DNA of 64,000 nt, from contig OY540810.1 in NCBI GenBank assembly GCA_961205875.1, forward strand, positions 23,746,001 through 23,810,000, in the 5' to 3' direction. The notes beneath the pieces were generated by a model, which worked only from the letters and a program-made list of their open reading frames with translations, was not told the DNA's origin and ran no database searches. Source of the DNA: Sialis fuliginosa. Its lineage: Eukaryota > Arthropoda > Insecta > Megaloptera > Sialidae. Made by a program: the position numbers and the translations under genes. Below are positions 38,001 through 50,000 of the stretch, one piece after another (the first letter of the stretch is position 1; each line of letters begins with the position of its first letter).

Positions 38001-41000
38001 TTAATATTAAAAAATACTCTTAACTCTTAACGAAAATTTTTTTTTAATAAAGAAGTTAAAAAATAAAAAATGGGTGTGACTGTGTTGGGATGCACAGTCG
38101 AGGGATTGATGTGAATACTTACCAAATCCAAAATCGTGTCATTTGCGGCAATGGAGTTAGATAAAATTCAGACTTATGATGTTTATGTGTTTACGCCGTC
38201 GTTGACCAAGCCGCTGATTTTCGCATTTAAGCGTACTCTATACCTCCTGATTCTTTCAGCTACTGGTAATGGTATATTTTCCGATAGCTTCTGAGACACT
38301 CTAATGCTGTGCGTCTTTTATATTTTATTCTGGCTTTTGCGCGTGCTTTAGCCGACATTATGATTTATTTTTTATTTTTATTATTATATGAAGTTTTTCA
38401 CTCATTAAAACTGGTTAAATGTTTTGATTTGTACTTGCACCTTGTAGATCTAATCGAGATCTATAACTTGAGATCAAAACCAGCTTGATAGCTGCTCTGA
38501 AAGTCGAGTTTTAGGTACTGATTATAAATTTACACTAGCACGCAAAATGATTGCTGCGCGTTTAGCTCCCCTCTACCCGTATTGTATTTCCGCGGGGTCG
38601 GCTTAATGTTTAATGAGTACGGAACTATACACTGGTTTGAATGATATCAAAATCATCCCAGTCGGTTATTCAATGGTTTTAAATCACCCTGAAAACGTTA
38701 CATCAAGTTTCTGAAATACCCCCCCTTCCAGTATTTGGCGTGAAACACTAGACGTTATTCACGTCAAAAAGTTCATTTTTTCATTACCAATAAATAACAT
38801 GTTGAGAGTTCGGAAAATCAACTGAAACAATTGAACATTTTTTATATCCGTATAGGTTTTGGGAATTCGTGCAACTTCACGAGGCAAGAACAATAAGATT
38901 TTTGATTTTAGGCAAACCCTTAGATTAAAAGGACTCGTACCGTTCAAAACTGGGATAAAATTGAGCAAAAAGACTGCAACAAATTAAATCAAATTGGGGT
39001 TGATTTTACTGGTTCTTGGATCTTGGCTTCTGGGTGTAAGCCGCGTCGGTTTGGTCGTGTTATCAGCCAACGTTTCAGGTGCGTCCGAGTCACTACTAAC
39101 CGCTTTCCGAACTAGTATTTAACGAGTGCGGACCCTTGCCTCTGTTGCACTTTTAGAAGAGTCTTGAAGATGTCCACTGCAATGTGTGACGAAACGTTGG
39201 CCGATAACACGACCAAACCGACGCGGCTTACACCCAGAAGCTAAGATCCATATCAAGCCTCATGACTTGTATTTACTGATTCTTGTTTCAAACGATACGG
39301 TTAAAAATTAAAATGGAACCTTAAGGTAAAAATTATCCAGTACCTCAGTGTTGCTACAATATAAAGGTACATTTTGCATACATATGAGATCTATTGAGAA
39401 CATGTAAATAGCGGGAGTGTTTACTCACAACTCATGGTGCGTGTGGAAGGTTGTTATGTATTTAAATATATGATTTGCATTTATTGAATATTGATACATA
39501 TGTCACAGATTGATTGAAAATTAAGTCTTTTTAACCAATATCTGCCAGATTAAATGAATCATACGATCTACAGTACCATGAGTAGTTTAAATAAAACGGC
39601 CAAGTTTGTGCTGGGAAAGCAAATGTTCCGTAGTTATTCTCATTACGATTTATTTCAAAAATTTTCATAAACTATTTTTGCTACAGTGTTTGTCATTGAA
39701 AGTACTAATTAAAAGCTATATTCTCGATTTTTAAAGATTTTTTGTATCGATAGTTTAGAAATTAGAGAGGGGGGATGCTCTGATAAGTACCTTGAAAAGC
39801 AAATAAATCGTGACCGAAGAATTAAAATAAAAAGGTCGTTTAACATTTTTTGTTGAATTTTAGGAGATCTATCTAAAGACACCCCACTCAATGTTGTAAG
39901 TGAAAAAATGTGAGTACACTTTTCAATGGGAGGGGGGGTTGAACATTTTTTTGTTCGTTATAATTTTGAATGAAAGTTCTAATTAAAAGTTACATTCTGA
40001 AATCTAAATTTTTTGAATCGATAATTAAGAATATAAAAAATAATGACTTTGAACGCAAATATATCGTGACTAAAGGGTTAAAATCAAAAGGTATTAACTA
40101 ATAAATGAAATATACTTTTCAGTTTATGAGAAAAGAGTCCTCAAAATGTTTTTTTTCAAAAACCTCATTATTTCTGTTTTTGGATTATCAATCTACATCG
40201 GTATATCAAATTTCATCTTAATCGATAAAAAAATTATATAGACGGATGGACGGACGGACAGAGCGAAATTATAAAGGTTCCTAGTTTTCTATGGAACCCT
40301 AAAAATGACTAAAAACGACAGGTCCGTTTGCAAAATATATTTTTTTATCAGGAAATAAATTAAAATTTTTTAACGCACTATAAAATATACCTTATATATT
40401 TTACATACAAAATTAAGTAAGTTAAACCTTATGACATAATCTAATAACAAATGATATTTGTTTCTAAATGACCAATAAATAGTCGATGTTATATCCCGAG
40501 TAATAATGAACGCGGCTGTGCAAAGGTCGAACAACGGTTGCAGTTTAGACTGTTTAGCTCATGCCTATAACGGTCAAACACCACCCGTTTGGTGGAAAAA
40601 CTCAGCCTTACAAAATTTAATTCTGCTACAATCGTACAGTTTTACCTTGGCCGTCATTATTAACTGAATGAAATTTTTCGAGACGCACAGTGGATTTAAA
40701 AGACAAAATTTTGCGCGTTTCACTTCAAACCAATTTTCAATCAATTTGAATGCAGTCGATATCATTTGAAAGCTATTTGATTATTTCTGAATTTTATAAC
40801 ATAACGGAACCACTTAAATATTTTTTCTTTAAATTTTTTTCTTGGTTCAAGATTAAATACTTTTTCTAAACACAGTACATTTTTCACTAGAACTTTTGTT
40901 ATTTTTTATGCCCATAAATAATTGCATTTGCTCTGTATACGTTATAAAAATGATATCAAATTATTTGTTTGTCATTTTTTATATTTAAAATACAAAAAAC

Positions 41001-44000
41001 GTCAACGAAGATATATTTTAATGAGCAGAGTGTTATATTATATATTTTTTTAAAGTACATTTTTCTTATATCCGGTTTACTTACTGACAAACGTATATAC
41101 ATGTGTTGAGCTTCGTCGTTTCAGTTTTCAATACTTCCATAGGCGTAGCTAGAAGTTGGTGAAACTGGGCCAAGAAAGGGGGGGGGGGGGCAGAAAAATC
41201 ATCCTATAAAAGATAGTAAAAAGTTACAAGGGAACGTTCGAGTGCTTGAATAGATGATTTTAGTCAGCTTTTGGGAGGTGAAACTAAATTAAAAATAAAA
41301 AGAAAACTGTTGGAGCATTTATTTGAATGCTCATTATTATTAAAGATATTTAATTATGGAAATTGTTATATTTCATATACATATACTGTATTATCAACGC
41401 GGTGAACAATGGAAATTGTTATATTTCATATACATATACTGCATTATCAACGCGGTGAACAATGGTTCGGATCTCGGTTAGAGCTGAGCGCGGGCCGTGA
41501 ATTTTTCGGGTCACGTCGGGTGATCGTGAGTCAAATTAAAACAACCGTGCGTGATCGTGCGTGTGTACATTTTTCTCGTGCGTAAATCCGTGAGTATATT
41601 TTAAAGAAATTTTTTTTTATAAACTAAACTCTTTTTTTTAATATCTGAACTAATAATACATAGGTATGATATTGTTTCAAAATGAATTTTGACATTAAAA
41701 AATACAGTATAAAAAATAAATGTAAATTTTAGAATCTGTCTCGTATGGTCAGTATTGCCAACTATATCAGAACACTAAAAAAAGATTTAAAAATGCATTG
41801 TGGCTTTATTTTCTTATTGTTTTGTTTGCTATAACTTGTACTAGAATGCAGTTTAGAAGAAATAATATGAATATAAAATATACACAATATATTGCACGTA
41901 AAAAATATTAATTTTCATCATTTAAAAATTTTATTTACAACAATTACATTGAATCGTGTCACGAGAGTGACCTGACGTGAGTGATCTGACGTGAGTAAAA
42001 AAATAGGATTCGTAAGCGTGCGTGATCGTGAATACTTTTTTTTCTAACCGTTAGTGAGCGGGCGTGACTAAAAATTTTTCTCTCGTGAGCGTGCAAAAAT
42101 TACCTACCCACGCGCCCAGCTCTAATCTGAGCTTAGGAATTTTAGTTTTATTTTTATATAGAATTATTTTTTACTTATTTATTATTTCCTTATACATATT
42201 TTGAATAGATCTCGTTCAAACGTTTTTTTTTTTTTTTAATAATATTTTTTACCTTAAAAATCAACGTTTAAACGAGATATAACCAAAATATGTATAAGAA
42301 TAATAAAAAGTAAAAAATAATTCAAAAAACATATAAAAAATAAAATTCCTAGACCGTGATTCGATTCACGGCCATATGTAATACAGTACAGTATATATGA
42401 AATATAACAATTTTCAAAATTAAATATCTTTATTAACCAATTACGCCCAAAATAACACAAAAACGTGCAGAAGATTTTTTTAAATGAAATTAAGTACACA
42501 TACAATATACATATACGTATAACTAAATATTCCAACAAAAATTTTTTTTTTATATTTAGAAAAAAAATAACGGTGTGCATTCTGCGAGTAAATTTGACAG
42601 ATATGAAACCTATTTTGTGTGAGACTGCTTATCTGATATCATTTTTTTAAAGATAAATTACATTTAAAAATCAAGTTATATGTATACATATTTAAGTTAT
42701 TCCATATGTTTTAAACAAAATTCGAAATCACATAATTTAGTTGGATAAAATATATTAGCATATTATCTACATACCTCTGCCTCTATTCATATATTATACA
42801 AATAATTCGCAGCAATTAAAACACGTTTAAACACTCATGAAACAAATAATGTTAACAGATTTTGTTTGTTGTACTACTAGCATCTGATTTTTAAGGGAAT
42901 AGTATGAATTAATATCTATAGAAAGTAACACGAATTATAAAATGAGGTGTACACAAGTGTATATGGTGGGCGTTAAAGGGTTAATAACGAACATTCAAAA
43001 AAATGCTCGGACACTTGTCTTTTTATTTTTAATCTAGTTTCATCTTTTAAAAGCTGACTGAAATCTTCCATCCAAGTACTTAAACGTCCCTTTGTTAGTA
43101 TTTTTTTCAAAATATAGAGAGCGCTGGAACAGGTTCTTGCGGTGGGCGTAAAGAACCCTAGCTACGCTTCTGGATACTTCATTTTGGCTTCAAATTATAG
43201 CGAGAATCCAGTTTCACACAAACACAAGTACATGCGAGCAAATGGCAACAGCATTATACGTAATTATGTAAGCGCCAGCGCCGTGGCAACAGAGTATTGT
43301 GTGTATATCACCCCAAAAAGTAATAAAATAAACTTTAACGTATATAAAAATTATTTTTTCACGGAACTCTTAATTTAACCCCAAATTTGGTAACACTGTA
43401 CTAGAGATTACATATCTTAACTAATTGTAAGATTTGTTGACATAATTATAGAATAAAAATAACTCTTATGAAATACTTTGAACATACTTTTTAGGTGCTC
43501 AATGCACCAAATTAAAAAAATGTATATAAAATATTATTATTATATTTAAAAACTACATAAAAAATTAAATTAAATGGCCTATACTGGAAGTATTTTGGTT
43601 GAAACCAGAATTTTTGGCGACAATTTCAAAATCGACTATTTTTACAAAAAAACAAACTTAATGTTTTGGTATAAATGAAAGATCAATAAAAAACGAAGAG
43701 AATTAGTCCTGTAACATGTATAATAATGGACATTTAAAAAAATAAGGTATTCTTGAAATAAGTCTTATTTCGCTCGATTTCAAAACTTTTAAAAATCGTA
43801 ATTCGGCTAAAAAAGAGGCGGGAGAAAATTTTTTGGGAATCATATTTTTTTGATATGCACTTTCAGAAAAAAATCGAGAGCAAAATCGGTGACATACGTA
43901 CGCCCTGTTTAAAAAAAAACTACTGGAAATAAATATATCTACTTCCATATTTGTGAATTCAATATAATAATATTATTGCACATGAAAAATAGAAAAGCAT

Positions 44001-47000
44001 ATGTTACAATATGAGAAAAGTATATTTATTTTGATTAGTCATATCCATTGTCCGGACTTTTTGTAATATGCTTTTTTTAATCTTTTTTGTTATCTTTATT
44101 CAATATTCCTTTGAATACTGCGAAATGGATTTTTGTGCCTACGTCCTTTTTATATTATTTATACTAACTATTATAGAATAAAGTTTAAAAAAAGATAACA
44201 ATGTAGTATTTATTATTCTTTGTTACAAACAAATTGCATTTTATTTTTCATTTTGATATAGTTGTTTAATATCCGAATAAAAGATTTTTTTTCATAAGAG
44301 AATGTACGTTAATACATATTACTTTACCCTTAAAGCACAATTTTGACATTCAATATTCTTTGAATACTGCGAAATGGATTTTTTGTGCCTACGTCCTTTT
44401 TATGTTATTTATACTAACTAGAATCAAGTTTATAAAAAAGGCAACGATGTAGTTTTTATTATTTTTTGTTACAAACAAATCACATATCATTTCATTATAT
44501 TTTTTCATTTTTTTCATTATGATATATGTATTTACTTAGTACCCGAATAAAAGACATTTTTTCATAAGAGAATGTACGCAAATATTATATTATATATAAC
44601 CCTTAAAGCACAATTTTAACATTATATAATAGCACTCGTTCAATAAATAAATTAAAAAATATATAAGGTACTGGCACCAGTCAAGGCTTCTTTTTTGCAA
44701 TTCTCATGAACTCATGTTACTAATAATTAGAGATTGGAAAAATAGTTGTTATTTTCAATGAAATAGTTACTAGTTGAATTTTTTTTCGGAAAATAGTTGG
44801 TAAATAGTTTTTTTTGCGATTTAACAATAATTAGTGCAAACGAAGCAGTAAAAAGTGTCGCAAATAGTTTAATAATTCGGGCAAGACATACACGAGTGTA
44901 TGCCATAAGGGTTCCGAAGTACATACTACGTGGAATGTTTGGAACCACTTACAGGTGCATTTTTAAGTTAGAAAAAAATATAAAAAAGTGTCAAGTTCTA
45001 CTAATTGAGATCTATATTTTGACATACCACATGCCTAGATATAAAAAAATAAAAATTTTATGACGCCCCTCCCTATAATTCCAAAATTTAAAATTATATT
45101 GATGACTTTAGTATTTGTCGTTGGTAGTCCCACCAAAGCCTCGTTACCAAATTTTTTTCAGATTTTTTGAGCCAGTAGTTACAGAGATAGAGGGGGGGAG
45201 ACAAAATAAAACACTGATTTTAGCCCCCTACAGGCGCCATTTTTGAGTTAGAAAAAAAAAAAAATATGGTCATGTTCTACGAATTGAGATGTACATTTTG
45301 ACATATCACATGCCTAGATATGAAAATAAAATTTTTAAATTCTCTTACACCCCTCCCTATTATTCCAAAATTTAAAATTATATTATTGACTTTAGTATTT
45401 GTCGTTGGTAGTCCCACCAAAACCTCGTTACCAAATTTTTTTCAGATTTTTTGAGCCGGTAGTTACAGAGATAGAGGGGGGGGGGGGGGCAAAATAAAAC
45501 ACTGCTTTTAGCCCCCTACAGGCGCCATTTTTGAGTTAGAAAAAAAATAAAAAATATGGGCATATTCTACTAACTGGGACGTACATCTTGGTATACAATT
45601 TTTTTTGTTTTTTTGGATTTGCTTTGAAGCCCCCTACAGGCACCATTTTTGATTTAGAAAAAAAATAAAAAAAGGGTCAAATTCCGCTTGTTTGGTTATA
45701 CATTTTAACGTGCCACATGCCTTGGTATAAAAAAAAATATTTTTTTTACCTAGCTTTAGCTCCTTATTGCCCCCCCCCCCTGAAAAATTATTTATTCAAT
45801 AAATTTGTACATATTTTACTAGAGGGTGTCATTTTACATGTTCAGTAAAAATTTCAAGTTTCTAGCTAATATAGTTTACGAGCTATTTAGCTTTGAGTGA
45901 AAAGGACGGACGGCCCACGACAAAGCGATATTAATAGGGTTTCTTCGGAACCCTAAAAATAATTGGAAAGGTAGATTCAAATAGTTGATTTTAAATTGTG
46001 TTCAATCAAACCAGTTTTCTGAAAACGGTGGAGATATGTAATAAAAATTACAATAAATGCATTTTCACGCAATAGTAAAAACTATTTTTTCCAATCTCTA
46101 CGAATAATACAATTAACTCTTTATTTAACCTATTTAATTACTGAAATCCGCAAATATAGTTTGTTTTTAAAATTATACCCTTTTATTTTGTTTATGTTAT
46201 TTCTCCAGTAATGGATAAAGTAAAACCTGTAATGAGCACGCAGTGAAAATGATAAGTACTATGACACAAAAGATATAAAAGAAAGAATCGTCTTTGAAAC
46301 AATGTAAAGCAGTTGTTATGATAATATAATAATAAATAAATAAATTATACTAGGCCGATTGTTATCAAATCACGTTGTAAGAAAGTTAAATATATACATA
46401 TATGTATAGTATATATGTAGGTTAATTTCAGCCGTACGGCCGCACCAGGGCCATAGCACGGCTGTTTTTTTTAGATGGATTGGAAAATAACGCAGCACGT
46501 CCTAGCATTTTATTACCTAAACTATTAGGCAATGAAAAATTATTTGCTCACCTCTGTTTCGGTTGTCAGTCTTGTAGGTTTATCGTACTTGCTGGGACCT
46601 CTGTGAAGTTGCTGCACCGCCAATACGTTATTTCCACTGTTCATGTGACGCTCCAAGTGTCTGGAGCTTCTCCATAAACCGACGGCTATTCTTGTGTAGA
46701 GGATCTGCAAAAACATCACATAGTTCTATGAAAGAAATTTCCAATTAAGTATAGGTGCTATGTATATAAATAATAAATGAATTGAAAACAATCTTTTGAT
46801 AATCTACATGATATTTAATATGTCAACAAAAAAAAGAAAAAGGTAAAAAAATATTGGTACGTAGATATTATTCAATTTATTTTCTATTTAAAATCTACAA
46901 AAATTAAAGATCTTAATTAGCAGCATCGGCTATTGATTTTGATTATAATAGTGAGAAGTACCATTATATTTATTTTTAACATAACTTTCTGGAAAATATG

Positions 47001-50000
47001 ATTCGAAAAAATATAATCATATAATAAATAGATTAAAAATTTCAAGTTTATGGGGAAGGAATAACAATAATAATAATATATTAAACAAAAAAATAGGTAG
47101 TAGGTAAAATTTCTTCGGATTCTAAATAAAAAAATAATACTTTATCTTATTAGTTTTGATAATATGTATATTATGATATTTTATTTATTGTTATAAAATT
47201 TCAGATTTCATATCTATTATTTTTTCTTATTGTATTTAATACATTTTTAACTATGTCCTTTAATATAAGATTTTTTTGGTAAAAAAGAAATATCCAGAAC
47301 ATAAAAAACAATAACTGTTATTAATAAAAAAATATAGATCAAATATAAACATTAGTACAAAGTTTAAATGTTGGGGTATCTCAAGAACAGGAAATCAAAA
47401 GGAAGGAAACACAACGTGCTAAGGAAATTGTAGAAATAAAGAAAAGACGCACCGTTACCTTTCTGTCATCATTAAATTCATTCATGTACCAGATTTATTA
47501 AAGTAATATATCATAAAAATTTTATGGATGGATATTTATATCTTCCTTATACTATATTATATTCTAATGAAAATAAATTGAATATTTTTCTATCGGCAAC
47601 AACATTTTTCATTTTCAGACATTTACATTATATTGGTAGATGATATTTTCAGATTTTTGTAATTATAATAATTTTTTACCCTCGTTTTACATATCGTTCT
47701 ATTAATATTTAAACTTGCATTTTTTACACCATGTTATTGCCTAAACAATATAGTCTTTACTCTAATTTAGGTTCTACCATTCCCCGTTTTAATAACAATT
47801 ATTAAAACCCGTTATATGAACAATTCATGTCGTAAAATTAGAATATACTTTTTTGTGAGGCACGTACTTGTAACCCAGACTATAAATGAATGTTTATAAA
47901 CGTAAAAAATCACGAACTTAAAAAAACTGACTCGTGACAACCTTTTTCCACGTTTTTACATAAAATATCCACAAATTATTCACCTAAACTTTCCACACTC
48001 TATCCATTAGTGAAAACCGGAATAAAATCCGTTATGTAGTTACTGACAAAATCGTGCACAGAGAGACATGACATTATACTATGTACAGATCTACATTTAA
48101 ATTTTGTATCACATTATTAACACAATCAAGCATAAAATATTTAATAAATTTATAATAATAATAATAAATTTTCTGAACTGTTTTTACAACGCATTAAGTA
48201 CATTTTTCTATGAGAGCTTAACATTTAACTTAATAAGTATGGTTTTATTTAAATATAGAGTACATCATATGACATTTAACTCACGTTGTTAATACACCAA
48301 ATATACTATAAAGGAACATTTACTGCTAAACGAGCATTAAATTGGTTGACCCAAAACAGGAGAACATCCCTAAAATCATCTATTAGAAGTTAACTTCACC
48401 CCCACCTACAGACTGTAGTTTCTCATTCTTAGATTTATACTCTACTAGCTGGGCCCACGCGGCTTCGCTCGCGTGGACTACGGAATTATTGTTTAGGATT
48501 TAAAAAAATATATAGTTGGATTAAGTACAAACACGATTAGTTATTATTGTAATAAAAACCAAACAACACTTAAATTACCTACCTAACAAAAGCGAACCAG
48601 AACAAAAAGTAAAAATAATTTTTGTTTTATTTAAAAGTTAATTATTGAAAACAAAATAAACAATTGACAATCAAAAGAATACCGGCCTGTTCCCTCTGGC
48701 ATGCGTTTACTTGGCACACCCCCGCCGCACCCCGCGACAAGGGTCTTCGTGGCGCGAATAATATGTTCCCGTATAACATATATTTCGATATTTTCTAAAC
48801 TATACGACCAAATTGGATGCTGTAAAGGGCAAATTATATCTACATTAAGTACTTATGACGATGAAATCATTTATTTCGATATGGATTAATGTTTTGCAGG
48901 TCATAAGTCCATGTAAACAGAACCCAAATATTTTATGTTTTCTTTGTAACATAAAAGCAGTCATTGTGGCTTAAATATAAAAGTTAGACATATCGTGTCG
49001 GACTTTATTGTAGAACTTTTGATTCTACACAATTCTTCAATACATTATTTTGTTCTATATTGAACGGTTTAGGCAGCGTATTACAAAACAGCGCGCCGAC
49101 GCACAGTGTGGCAAAACGATGTTTTTTTGGACAAACGTTCGCCCAACCTTCAATTTAACCGCAAAAAATCTGAAAAAATTATGGAATATGCCTTATTAAA
49201 TGCCCAATTTAGTTAACAAAAAAAGTCTGAAAAAAATCCTGAAAAAAGTTCTGAAATTTTTATTTACTTTTTTAAATTTTATAATTCAGTTATATAAAAA
49301 ATCTGAAAAAATTATGGAATACGCCTTACTAAATTCCAAATACATTTCAGAAAAAAAATACTGAAAAAATCCTGAAGAAAATCCTGAAAAAATCGATTTT
49401 TGTTTTTTTTTATTTTTTAATTTTTTAATCAGCTACATAAAAAAATCTGAAAAATATCTGAAAATGACCAACTAAATCTAAATAATTATCAAAAAATTTA
49501 TGAAAAAATCCTGATTTAAAAAAAAAAATTATTTAGTTATATGAATCAAACCAATAAAATAATAAAATAATAATTATTGTTATTAATTTATTTTATAATG
49601 TAATTTAATAATTTCATAACGAAATTTGTAAAATAATTTAAAATTTTTTTTGAAAATATAATTTTTTTTCATATTCTTCAGAATTTATAATATTTTTATA
49701 TTAAAAAATTATAAATGTAAACAAAATATTTAATTTATACAATTATAGAAAGCTGTTTTTTTAAATTACAGTACAATCAATTGGATATTATGTTTTATTA
49801 CTATCAAGTTGAATAACAACAAAATATCAGTGCCCCTCTTTGAAAAATTCTTAATACGCGCCTGAAATATATATACATTGAAAATAAAATAAAATTTACC
49901 GATAAAAACTGACTTCTGAATTTTTTTTGAAATTTTCATTTTTTTAAATATTTTAGATTCTCCAGGAAAAATGCTCGTATGCAAAAAACGGCAAAAACCG

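Larger units (their letters stand above)
41138..43172. mobile_element. hAT-like element with long imperfect inverted arms
   Basis: The left end is CATAGGCGTAGCTAG and the right, inverted, CAGAAGCGTAGCTAG. The flanking octamers AATACTTC (41130-41137) and GATACTTC (43173-43180) match at 7 of 8. Inner blocks also pair as inverted copies: TTTTAGTCAGCTTTTGGGAG at about 41259 with the complement at about 43055, and GAAATTGTTATATTTCATAT at about 41358 with about 42400. The middle carries a second hAT element and a palindrome. No transposase is visible. Confidence 0.65.

Noticed and set aside
40574..40765. Possible non-LTR reverse transcriptase remnant (KLIENW...NP)
   Set aside because: Only a handful of residues fit, with no catalytic motif and no extension in other frames.
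47370..47460. Charged coiled-coil-like frame (EQEIKRKETQRAKEIVEIKK)
   Set aside because: No start codon, uncertain splice sites and no recognised family; probably chance in AT-rich sequence.
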